The notes below the pieces were generated by a model. That model was not told the DNA's origin. It did no database searches and saw nothing but the letters and a program-made list of their open reading frames with translations. A DNA stretch of 6,748 nucleotides from Candidatus Pelethomonas intestinigallinarum (GTDB lineage: Bacteria; Bacillota; Clostridia; Oscillospirales; Oscillospiraceae), in assembly GCA_018712665.1 (NCBI GenBank), contig DVGP01000032.1, positions 1-6,748 on the forward strand, read 5' to 3'. Positions 1 through 4,400 of the stretch are shown here, piece by piece (position 1 is the first letter of the stretch; every line of letters starts with the position of its first letter). The translations under genes were made by a program, and so were the position numbers.

Positions 1-17
1 AAGCGAACGCCTCGCGA

Positions 18-113
18 ACAAAAGCTTTTGTCCAACTTTTCGCGAAAAGTTGGCGGGTCCAGGGCAGAGCCCTGGCGGGGTCCGGGGCCGCGCCCCGGCA
101 AGCTCTGGCGCGG
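18..113. repeat. Cluster of perfect hairpins downstream of trmD (REP-like intergenic element)
   Basis: Four palindromic units lie in a row. Positions 18-31 are a 14-bp AT-rich palindrome centred on AAGCTT. Positions 32-53 are a 22-bp perfect palindrome centred on TTCGCGAA. Positions 59-75 are a 7-bp stem (CCAGGGC/GCCCTGG) with loop AGA. Positions 82-98 are a 7-bp stem (CCGGGGC/GCCCCGG) with loop CGC. The last two units share the frame GGGTCC-hairpin-GGC and look like diverged tandem copies (55-76 and 77-99). CCGCGCC at 88-94 can also pair with GGCGCGG at 107-113, an alternative fold that excludes the 82-98 hairpin. No gene is visible in 1-119. Clusters of this style recur between genes in several gut Clostridia, to my recollection. 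Here it directly follows trmD and may end its transcript, but no U-tract follows any stem, so a classical intrinsic terminator is not supported. Confidence 0.75.
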
Positions 114-119
114 TCCCGG

Positions 120-893
120 TCAGTCCTGGCCGCTCTGCCGCTCCCGGCGGAGCTCCTCGTAGACCTCGGCCAGCAGCCGGCGGTCGGCCTTGGTAGACAT
201 AAAATCCTCCTCCCGGAACATATCCGGACGGCGGCGGAGGGTGCGGAGCATGGACTGCTTCTTCCGCCAGGTTGCCACGTTGGCGTGGTGGCCGGAGAGG
301 AGGACCTCCGGCACCTTCCGGCCGTGCCACTCCTCCGGGCGGCTGTACTGGGGGTACTCCAGCAGGCCGTTCCAGTGGCTCTCCTCCTCGTAGCAGGCCG
401 CTTCGGGCAGCACCCCGGGGACCATGCGGCACACCGCGTCGGCCACCGCCATGGCGGGGATCTCCCCGCCGGTAAGGACGAAATCCCCCAGGGAGATCTC
501 CTCGTCCACACACTCCTCAATGAACCGCTCGTCGATGCCCTCGTAGTGACCGCAGACCAGGATCAGGTGGTCGTAGTCCGCCAGGAGCTGCCGGGCTTTC
601 GCCTGACAGAAGGTCTCGCCGCAGGGGGAGAGGTAGATGGTCCGGGACCGGTCCGTGCCGAAATTCTCCTTGATGTAGGCCCAGCAGCGGTACAGGGGGT
701 CGGCCTGCATCACCGCCCCACGGCCTCCGCCGTAGGGGTAGTCGTCCACCTGCTTCTGCTTGTTCACCGTGAAGTCCCGGATCTGGTGAGCCTCGATGCG
801 GATGAAGCCACGCTCCTGGGCCCGGCCCAGAATGGACTCGTTCATCATGTCGCCCACCGTCTCCGGGAACAGGGTCATGATGTCAATTCTCAT
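120..893 (-). CDS. trmD: tRNA (guanine-37-N1)-methyltransferase TrmD
   Basis: TrmD transfers a methyl group from S-adenosylmethionine to N1 of G37 in tRNAs that have G36, which prevents +1 frameshifting. It is a cytoplasmic homodimer of the SPOUT (trefoil-knot) class. The 257-residue product is of normal family length. It shows the N-terminal MRIDIMTLFPE, the PYGGG loop at 53-57, GHYEGIDER at 115-123 and SLGDFVLTGGE at 134-144, the last two forming the knot and SAM pocket, followed by the C-terminal tRNA-binding domain (TRP-type PQYSRP at 181-186, LLSGHH at 198-203). R156 aligns with the E. coli catalytic Arg154. The residue aligning with the catalytic base Asp169 is E171, a conservative but notable change. 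The ATG at 893 is chosen because the conserved N-terminus starts there and GGGAGGGG lies about 10 nt upstream; a longer in-frame extension to 947 would lie inside rimM. The start overlaps the rimM end by 11 bp, suggesting translational coupling. Confidence 0.97.
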   Translation of the reverse strand: MRIDIMTLFPETVGDMMNESILGRAQERGFIRIEAHQIRDFTVNKQKQVDDYPYGGGRGAVMQADPLYRCWAYIKENFGTDRSRTIYLSPCGETFCQAKARQLLADYDHLILVCGHYEGIDERFIEECVDEEISLGDFVLTGGEIPAMAVADAVCRMVPGVLPEAACYEEESHWNGLLEYPQYSRPEEWHGRKVPEVLLSGHHANVATWRKKQSMLRTLRRRPDMFREEDFMSTKADRRLLAEVYEELRRERQSGQD

Positions 894-1389
894 GGCTGCC
901 CATCCCCTCCCATACATGGATCTCCATGGTACCGCCTGACAGGTCAATTCCCTTCACAAAGGCTGGCACAGCGGGGATCAGGTACTCGTCCTCGCCGCCC
1001 CGGACGGCGTAGACCTTGTGGGCGGGGTAGGAGAGGACCTCCTCCACCGTGCCCAGGACCCGACCGGTGGCGGCGTCCCGGGCGGTGAGGCCCACCAGCT
1101 CCGCATCAAAAAATTCTCCCTCTGGAAGCTCGGCGTCAGAGCGGCGGATGGCCACGGCCTTGTTCTTCAAAGCTAGGGCGGCGTCCATGTCGTCCACCCC
1201 CGGGAGCTTGATCAGCAGGCAGCCTTTGTGGACCCGGCAGGCGGCAGGGACGTGGGGCCGTCCGTCGATATAGAGGGTGCGGCACCGGGCCACGGTCTCC
1301 GCCTCCGTCCCCTGGGGCAGCAGCTTCACCTCGCCCCGGATGCCGTGGGTGTTGACGATCTTTCCCACGGTGATGAACTCCAGTTCCAT
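883..1389 (-). CDS. rimM: Ribosome maturation factor RimM
   Basis: RimM binds the 30S subunit near ribosomal protein uS19 and helps mature the 3' (head) domain of 16S rRNA. The 168-residue product has the family's normal length and two-domain plan. The N-terminal RimM beta-barrel covers about residues 7-84 and opens with the hallmark VGKIVNTHGIRGEVKL. The C-terminal PRC-barrel covers about 92-162 and contains EYLIPAVPAFVKGID at 135-149 and MEIHVWEGM near the end. The start is the ATG at 1389, preceded by AAAGGAGA with a 6-7 nt spacer, which is a strong ribosome binding site. It follows the 118-residue membrane protein gene after 49 nt without a visible terminator, and its last 11 bp overlap trmD, the usual partner gene. 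Identification is secure from motifs and gene neighbourhood. Confidence 0.97.
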   Translation of the reverse strand: MELEFITVGKIVNTHGIRGEVKLLPQGTEAETVARCRTLYIDGRPHVPAACRVHKGCLLIKLPGVDDMDAALALKNKAVAIRRSDAELPEGEFFDAELVGLTARDAATGRVLGTVEEVLSYPAHKVYAVRGGEDEYLIPAVPAFVKGIDLSGGTMEIHVWEGMGSHEN

Positions 1390-1395
1390 GTATTG

Positions 1396-1403
1396 TCTCC
1401 TTT
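1396..1403 (-). promoter_or_regulatory. Ribosome binding site of rimM
   Basis: Reading the minus strand, AAAGGAGA precedes the rimM ATG by 6 nt. It fixes that start codon. Confidence 0.85.
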
Positions 1404-1438
1404 GCGGATGGTTGTTGAGATTTTATAGAAAAAGCCAT

Positions 1439-1795
1439 TCACATGATACGCCGCCGTGTCCTGACAGCCATCAGCACCAGCGTGCCGATCTCCAAAATAA
1501 GAAAGCCGACAAAGGTTACTAGGGTCAGGAGGCGCGTATCAGCATGGAACAGCAGCAGGGCCACGGCGTTGACGCAGAGGCAGATCGCCGCGGCAATGTT
1601 GTAGTACCTGCGGGCCAGCGTTTTGCAGAAGTAATGCCACTGGTCGGAAGAAAAACGCAGAAACGACAGATTGAGACCATTTTGGCTGGCGAGCTTGTCC
1701 GGGCTGGCGTAGTCGTAGTTTTCGATGAACCGGCCCATGCCATAAAGGAAGTAGATATATATTACTTCCAGTAGCACGGCAAAGGAAAGGCTCAT
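1439..1795 (-). CDS. Small three-helix membrane protein of unknown function
   Basis: I do not recognise this 118-residue protein. Hydropathy by eye gives three membrane segments: about residues 2-20 (rich in Leu, Ile, Tyr, Phe), 66-83 (NIAAAICLCVNAVALLLF) and 89-111 (Leu/Val/Phe-rich). A polar stretch at 21-65 carries the aromatic run SSDQWHYFCKTLARRYY, and the protein ends in a basic tail, RTRRR. Positive charges at ARR before segment 2 and RTRRR after segment 3 favour an outside N-terminus and a cytoplasmic C-terminus. GAGGAGGAA lies about 5-7 nt before the ATG, so translation is likely. It sits between khpA and rimM, the slot that ylqD has in Bacillus, but YlqD is not a membrane protein and this does not resemble it. 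Base composition is lower than its neighbours: 26 of 60 G+C at 1621-1680 and 25 of 60 at 1741-1800, against 43 of 60 at 1201-1260 in rimM. That is compatible with later insertion or relaxed selection. A loose resemblance to SdpI-type proteins is not strong enough for a name. Confidence 0.8.
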   Translation of the reverse strand: MSLSFAVLLEVIYIYFLYGMGRFIENYDYASPDKLASQNGLNLSFLRFSSDQWHYFCKTLARRYYNIAAAICLCVNAVALLLFHADTRLLTLVTFVGFLILEIGTLVLMAVRTRRRIM

Positions 1796-1800
1796 GGCAG

Positions 1801-1811
1801 AATTCCTCCTC
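1801..1811 (-). promoter_or_regulatory. Ribosome binding site of the 118-residue membrane protein
   Basis: The minus strand reads GAGGAGGAATT just upstream of the ATG at 1795. This is the strongest sign that this unrecognised reading frame is translated. Confidence 0.8.
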
Positions 1812-1823
1812 AGTTGAAGCGGA

Positions 1824-1837
1824 CCGTTTCAAAACGG
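1824..1837. repeat. Short inverted repeat upstream of the membrane protein gene
   Basis: CCGTTT and AAACGG are perfect 6-bp arms separated by 2 bp. They lie 13 bp before the ribosome binding site of the 118-residue membrane protein gene. The repeat could be an operator half-site pair or chance. No convincing promoter hexamers were found around it. Confidence 0.3.
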
Positions 1838-1867
1838 AAAACTACGGAATAGGAAATAAATAGTCAG

Positions 1868-1892
1868 AGAGGGCCGCGTGTCGCGGCCCTCT
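1868..1892 (-). terminator. Terminator-like hairpin after khpA
   Basis: AGAGGGCCGCG pairs perfectly with CGCGGCCCTCT (11 bp) around the loop TGT. It begins 2 nt after the khpA stop codon. On the minus strand the stem is followed by CTGACTATTTATTTCC, an interrupted U-rich stretch rather than a clean tract. It probably ends or attenuates the ylxM-ffh-rpsP-khpA message, so that the three downstream genes depend on read-through or on a promoter not clearly visible. On the plus strand no U-tract follows the stem. Confidence 0.6.
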
Positions 1893-1894
1893 TC

Positions 1895-2125
1895 TCAGTC
1901 TACGATCTCCACCGAAACCTTCTGGCCGGTGCGCTGGGCGCAGGAGCGGATCAGGGTCCGGATCTCCTTGGCAATGCGGCCCTGACGGCCGATGACCTTG
2001 CCCATGTCGTCGGGGGCGACATGCAGCTCCAGCGTCAGCTCCTGATCGCCCTGTATCTCCTTGACGGATACGGCGTCGGGATTTTCCACCAGGTTTCTGG
2101 CGATGTAGAGCAGCAGGTCCTTCAT
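1895..2125 (-). CDS. khpA: KH-domain RNA-binding protein KhpA (YlqC family)
   Basis: KhpA is a single-KH-domain RNA chaperone that in other Firmicutes pairs with KhpB (EloR/Jag) and influences cell division and envelope growth. The product is 76 residues, the usual size. The KH signature GKVIGRQGRIAKEIRTLI occupies 42-59, with the RNA-gripping GXXG loop as GRQG at 46-49. The first helix, MKDLLLYIARNLVENPDAV, is also typical of the family. The ATG at 2125 is chosen over upstream in-frame codons because GGAGGG lies 6 nt before it and because the longer reading would run back into rpsP with non-KH sequence. It starts 23 nt after the rpsP stop, in the conserved rpsP-khpA arrangement, so co-transcription and co-translation with ribosomal protein bS16 are likely. 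Confidence 0.95.
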   Translation of the reverse strand: MKDLLLYIARNLVENPDAVSVKEIQGDQELTLELHVAPDDMGKVIGRQGRIAKEIRTLIRSCAQRTGQKVSVEIVD

Positions 2126-2148
2126 GCTGTGCCCTCCAACCGGTTCCA

Positions 2149-2388
2149 TTACAGCACGTCGACCTTCTTCAGCAGAGCGCGGACGGTGTCGGTGGGCTGA
2201 GCGCCGGTCTTGATCCACTCACGGGCGCGCTCGGCGTCGATCTTGATCTCGGCGGGGGAGACGCAGGGGTTGTAGGTACCGATCTCCTCGATGAAGCGGC
2301 CGTCACGGGGATAGCGGCTGTCGGCCACGACGACACGATAGAAGGGGGCCTTCTTGGCGCCCATGCGGCGCAGTCTGATCTTAACCAT
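2149..2388 (-). CDS. rpsP: 30S ribosomal protein bS16
   Basis: bS16 binds 16S rRNA in the lower body of the 30S subunit and is important for its assembly. The 79-residue product is of normal length and opens with the invariant style MVKIRLRRMGAKKAPFYR, followed by VVADSR, then GRFIEEIGTYNP and the C-terminal REWIKTGAQPTDTV stretch. These motifs cover almost the whole protein and leave no doubt about identity. The ATG at 2388 has GGAGGAAA about 7 nt upstream. It lies 88 bp after ffh, the widest gap in the ffh-rpsP-khpA part of the cluster, and that gap contains an imperfect stem-loop. It ends 23 nt before khpA. Confidence 0.97.
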   Translation of the reverse strand: MVKIRLRRMGAKKAPFYRVVVADSRYPRDGRFIEEIGTYNPCVSPAEIKIDAERAREWIKTGAQPTDTVRALLKKVDVL

Positions 2389-2429
2389 GATAGTTTCCTC
2401 CAGTTTGTATATGATAGTTGTTGTTTATC

Positions 2430-2459
2430 TAAATGCCGGGCTGATGACCGGTGCATTTA
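2430..2459 (-). promoter_or_regulatory. Imperfect stem-loop in the ffh-rpsP intergenic region
   Basis: TAAATGC at 2430-2436 pairs with GCATTTA at 2453-2459, continued by CGG/CCG (2437-2439 with 2448-2450) across a 2-nt bulge. It lies in an AT-richer 88-bp gap between ffh and rpsP. No U-tract follows on either strand, so it does not look like an intrinsic terminator. It may be an RNA-processing or leader element for rpsP, or a mere spacer. No good promoter pair was found in the gap. Confidence 0.35.
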
Positions 2460-2476
2460 CAAATTTGATCGGCGGA

Positions 2477-3865
2477 TCACTTCAGCCGTTTCTTTCGGCC
2501 AAAGCCGTGGAGCTTGCCCATGCCGCCCATTTTGCCCACCTTGCCCAGACCGTCCAACCCCTTGGGCAGCTTGCCCTTGGTCATCTGCCGGGTGAGCTGA
2601 AGCATGAGCTCGTACTGCTTGAGCAGGCGGTTGACGTCGGAGACGTCCAGGCCGCAGCCGGCGGCAATGCGCTTTTTGCGGCTGGCGTTGAGGATGCCGG
2701 GGTTTTCCCGCTCCTTGGGGGTCATAGAGAGAATGATGGCCTCCTGACGGCCCAAAAGCTTCTCGTCCACCTGGGCTCCGGCCATCTGCTTACCCAGCTG
2801 ACCGGGCATCATGGCGGCGATCTGGTTCAGATCCCCCATCTTCCGCAGCTGGCTCATCTGATCCATGTAGTCGGTGAGGGTGAAGCGGTTCTTCTTCAGC
2901 TTCTCCTCCAGCTCCGCCGCCTTCTTCTCGTCGAAGTTCTGCTCCGCCTTCTCGATGAGGGAGAGCATGTCCCCCATCCCCAGGATGCGGGAGGCCATGC
3001 GGTCGGGGTGGAACAGCTCGATCATATCCAGCTTCTCACCGGTGCCCACGAACTTGATGGGCTTGCCGGTGGCCGCCCGGATAGAAAGGGCAGCGCCGCC
3101 CCGGGCGTCGCCGTCCAGCTTGGTCAGCACCACGCCGTCGATGCCCAGGGCCTCGTCAAAGGCGGTGGCGGCGGAGACGGCGTCCTGGCCGGTCATAGCG
3201 TCCACCACCAGGAGAATCTCGTTGGGATGGACGGTGGCCTTGATGGACTTCAGCTCGTCCATCAGCTTCTCGTCGATGTGGAGCCGGCCGGCGGTGTCCA
3301 GGAACACCATGTCGAAGCCATGGTCCTTGGCGTAGGCAATGGAGGACCGGGCGATCTCCACCGGGTCCGCCTGGCCCATCTCAAAGACGGGGATGTCCAG
3401 CTGTTTGCCCACCACCTGCAGCTGGGTGATGGCGGCGGGGCGGTAGACGTCGCAGGCCGCCAGCAGGGGCCGCTTGCCCATCTGCTTTTTGAAGTAGCCC
3501 GCCAGCTTGGCGCCGTTGGTGGTCTTGCCCGCGCCCTGGAGACCCACCATCATCACAATGGTGGGGGGATGGGAGGCCATAGCGATCTTGGCGTTGGCCC
3601 CGCCCATGAGGGCGGTGAGCTCCTCGTTGACGATTTTGATGATCTGTTGGGCGGGGGTCAGGCTCTCCAGTACGTCGGCCCCCACCACCCGCTCGGTGAC
3701 GGAGGCGATGAAATCCTTGACCACCTTGTAGCTGACATCCGCCTCCAGCAGGGCCAGGCGGACCTCCCGCATGGCCTCCTTCACGTCGGCCTCGGAAATT
3801 CGTCCCTTGCCCCGCAGACGTTTGAATACGCCGTTTAATTTTTCAGAAAGGCCCTCAAATGCCAT
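2477..3865 (-). CDS. ffh: Signal recognition particle protein Ffh (SRP54)
   Basis: Ffh is the GTPase core of the signal recognition particle. With the 4.5S/6S RNA it binds signal sequences at the ribosome and delivers them to FtsY at the membrane. The 462-residue product has the complete N-G-M layout. The N domain is about 1-95. The G domain has the P-loop GLQGAGKTT at 108-116, DVYRPAAITQL at 139-149, DTAGR at 190-194 and TKLDGDARGG at 248-257, followed by GTGEKLD at 274-280. The methionine-rich M domain runs from about 325, with the SRP-RNA-binding stretch SRKKRIAAGCG at 395-405; many relatives have GSG where this has GCG. The C-terminus is Gly/Met/Lys-rich, as usual. The ATG at 3865 is preceded by GAGGAG about 7 nt away, and this site overlaps the ylxM stop codon, so the two genes are probably translationally coupled. 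Confidence 0.98.
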   Translation of the reverse strand: MAFEGLSEKLNGVFKRLRGKGRISEADVKEAMREVRLALLEADVSYKVVKDFIASVTERVVGADVLESLTPAQQIIKIVNEELTALMGGANAKIAMASHPPTIVMMVGLQGAGKTTNGAKLAGYFKKQMGKRPLLAACDVYRPAAITQLQVVGKQLDIPVFEMGQADPVEIARSSIAYAKDHGFDMVFLDTAGRLHIDEKLMDELKSIKATVHPNEILLVVDAMTGQDAVSAATAFDEALGIDGVVLTKLDGDARGGAALSIRAATGKPIKFVGTGEKLDMIELFHPDRMASRILGMGDMLSLIEKAEQNFDEKKAAELEEKLKKNRFTLTDYMDQMSQLRKMGDLNQIAAMMPGQLGKQMAGAQVDEKLLGRQEAIILSMTPKERENPGILNASRKKRIAAGCGLDVSDVNRLLKQYELMLQLTRQMTKGKLPKGLDGLGKVGKMGGMGKLHGFGRKKRLK

Positions 3866-3877
3866 GTCTCGCTCCTC

Positions 3878-4243
3878 TTATTCCCGCAGCGCCTGGGCCG
3901 CCCGGGTGATGTCGCCCACCAGAGAATCGATGCGGGGGTCCTCATATTGGCGGTAGTTGATGGTCTTGATCTCGGCGGCGGCGGCGCTGATGGCGTCCAC
4001 GTTCTCCCGCATCTGGAGGAAGCGCCGGATCAGGCCGGTCTTGTCCTCCACCTCCTGCATGATGCCCTCGGCCCGGACGATCACGTCCCGGACACCCTGG
4101 CGGCTGATGCCGCTGTTTTCCGCGATCTCGCTGAGACTGAGATCCTCGTTGTAGTACAGATCGAAGAACTCCTTCTGTCTCTCTGTCAGGAGTTCCCCGT
4201 AAAAATCATACAGCATGGTCATGCGGTAGGTCTGGTTTTTCAC
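3878..4243 (-). CDS. ylxM: SRP-associated helix-turn-helix protein YlxM (UPF0122), GTG start
   Basis: YlxM is a small all-helical, sigma-factor-region-4-like protein encoded next to ffh in Firmicutes. In streptococci it has been linked to SRP function. The predicted product has 121 residues. The start is the GTG at 4243, because AAAAGGAGGAAAC ends 3 nt before it and the family N-terminus (NQTYRMTMLYDFYGELLTERQ) begins there. In-frame ATG codons further upstream, up to 4318, would overlap the promoter -35 box. The helix-turn-helix core is at about 34-59 (DLSLSEIAENSGISRQGVRD), followed by a coiled or helical tail (EVEDKTGLIRRFLQMRENVDAI). It is the first gene of the cluster, with its own SigA promoter, and ends 12 nt before ffh. 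Whether it regulates its own operon is not known from this sequence. Confidence 0.95.
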   Translation of the reverse strand: MKNQTYRMTMLYDFYGELLTERQKEFFDLYYNEDLSLSEIAENSGISRQGVRDVIVRAEGIMQEVEDKTGLIRRFLQMRENVDAISAAAAEIKTINYRQYEDPRIDSLVGDITRAAQALRE

Positions 4244-4249
4244 GGCGTT

Positions 4250-4258
4250 TCCTCCTTT
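4250..4258 (-). promoter_or_regulatory. Ribosome binding site that decides the ylxM GTG start
   Basis: The minus strand reads AAAAGGAGGAAAC immediately before CC-GTG. A near-perfect anti-16S complement at a 6-8 nt distance selects the GTG at 4243 over the internal ATG codons 7 and 9 residues later. It directly abuts the inner arm of the 4258-4281 inverted repeat. Confidence 0.8.
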
Positions 4259-4281
4259 TGTAAAGTGTGATTGCTTTACAA
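4258..4281. promoter_or_regulatory. Operator-like 8-bp inverted repeat between the promoter and RBS of ylxM
   Basis: TTGTAAAG at 4258-4265 and CTTTACAA at 4274-4281 are perfect 8-bp inverted arms around an 8-nt centre. The element starts about 2-3 nt after the predicted transcription start and ends against the ribosome binding site. As DNA it has the form of a dimeric repressor operator. As RNA it would place a stem at the extreme 5' end of the ylxM-ffh message, next to the Shine-Dalgarno. The cognate factor is unknown. Confidence 0.6.
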
Positions 4282-4289
4282 CCTGGACT

Positions 4290-4318
4290 ATGATACCCCA
4301 CTTCCGGCGAAAAGTCAA
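4290..4318 (-). promoter_or_regulatory. SigA-type promoter of the ylxM-ffh operon
   Basis: The minus strand shows a -35 box TTGACT (4318-4313), exactly 17 bp of spacer, and a -10 box TATCAT (4295-4290). The predicted start of transcription is near 4283, giving a leader of about 40 nt before the GTG of ylxM. The -35 box starts right after the T-rich tail of the terminator at 4333-4358, so the two transcription units are tightly packed. Confidence 0.88.
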
Positions 4319-4321
4319 GGG

Positions 4322-4358
4322 AAAATCGGAAACCCGCCGGGAAATTTTTCCCGGCGGG
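4322..4358 (-). terminator. Intrinsic terminator of the Ntn-hydrolase gene
   Basis: CCCGCCGGGAA (4333-4343) pairs perfectly with TTCCCGGCGGG (4348-4358), an 11-bp GC-rich stem with a 4-nt loop. On the minus strand it is followed by TTTCCGATTTTC, a T-rich tail ending at 4322. It lies 42 nt after the hydrolase stop codon and separates that gene from the ylxM promoter. The plus-strand side has no T-tract, so it acts in the leftward direction. Confidence 0.85.
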
Positions 4359-4400
4359 CGGTGTGATCCATGGTTAGGAGGCCTGCTTTCGCTGTCCAGC

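Noticed and set aside
894..947. N-terminal extension of TrmD to an upstream ATG
   Set aside because: The extra 18 residues lie within rimM and do not match the family N-terminus, whereas MRIDIMTLFP does and has its own ribosome binding site.
285..1088. Long plus-strand open frame opposite trmD/rimM
   Set aside because: It is antisense to two secure genes, has low-complexity Val/Gly/His/Arg-rich translation, no family motif and no fitting ribosome binding site. It is a shadow of high-GC coding.
1422..1427. TATAAA on the minus strand before rimM as a possible -10 box
   Set aside because: No acceptable -35 box lies 16-18 bp upstream (CGTATC at the 17-bp position), so a promoter is not supported by sequence alone.
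2354..3838. 494-codon plus-strand open frame opposite ffh
   Set aside because: It mirrors the ffh reading frame; the translation is Leu/Gly/His/Val-rich without domains, typical of antisense frames in GC-rich genes.
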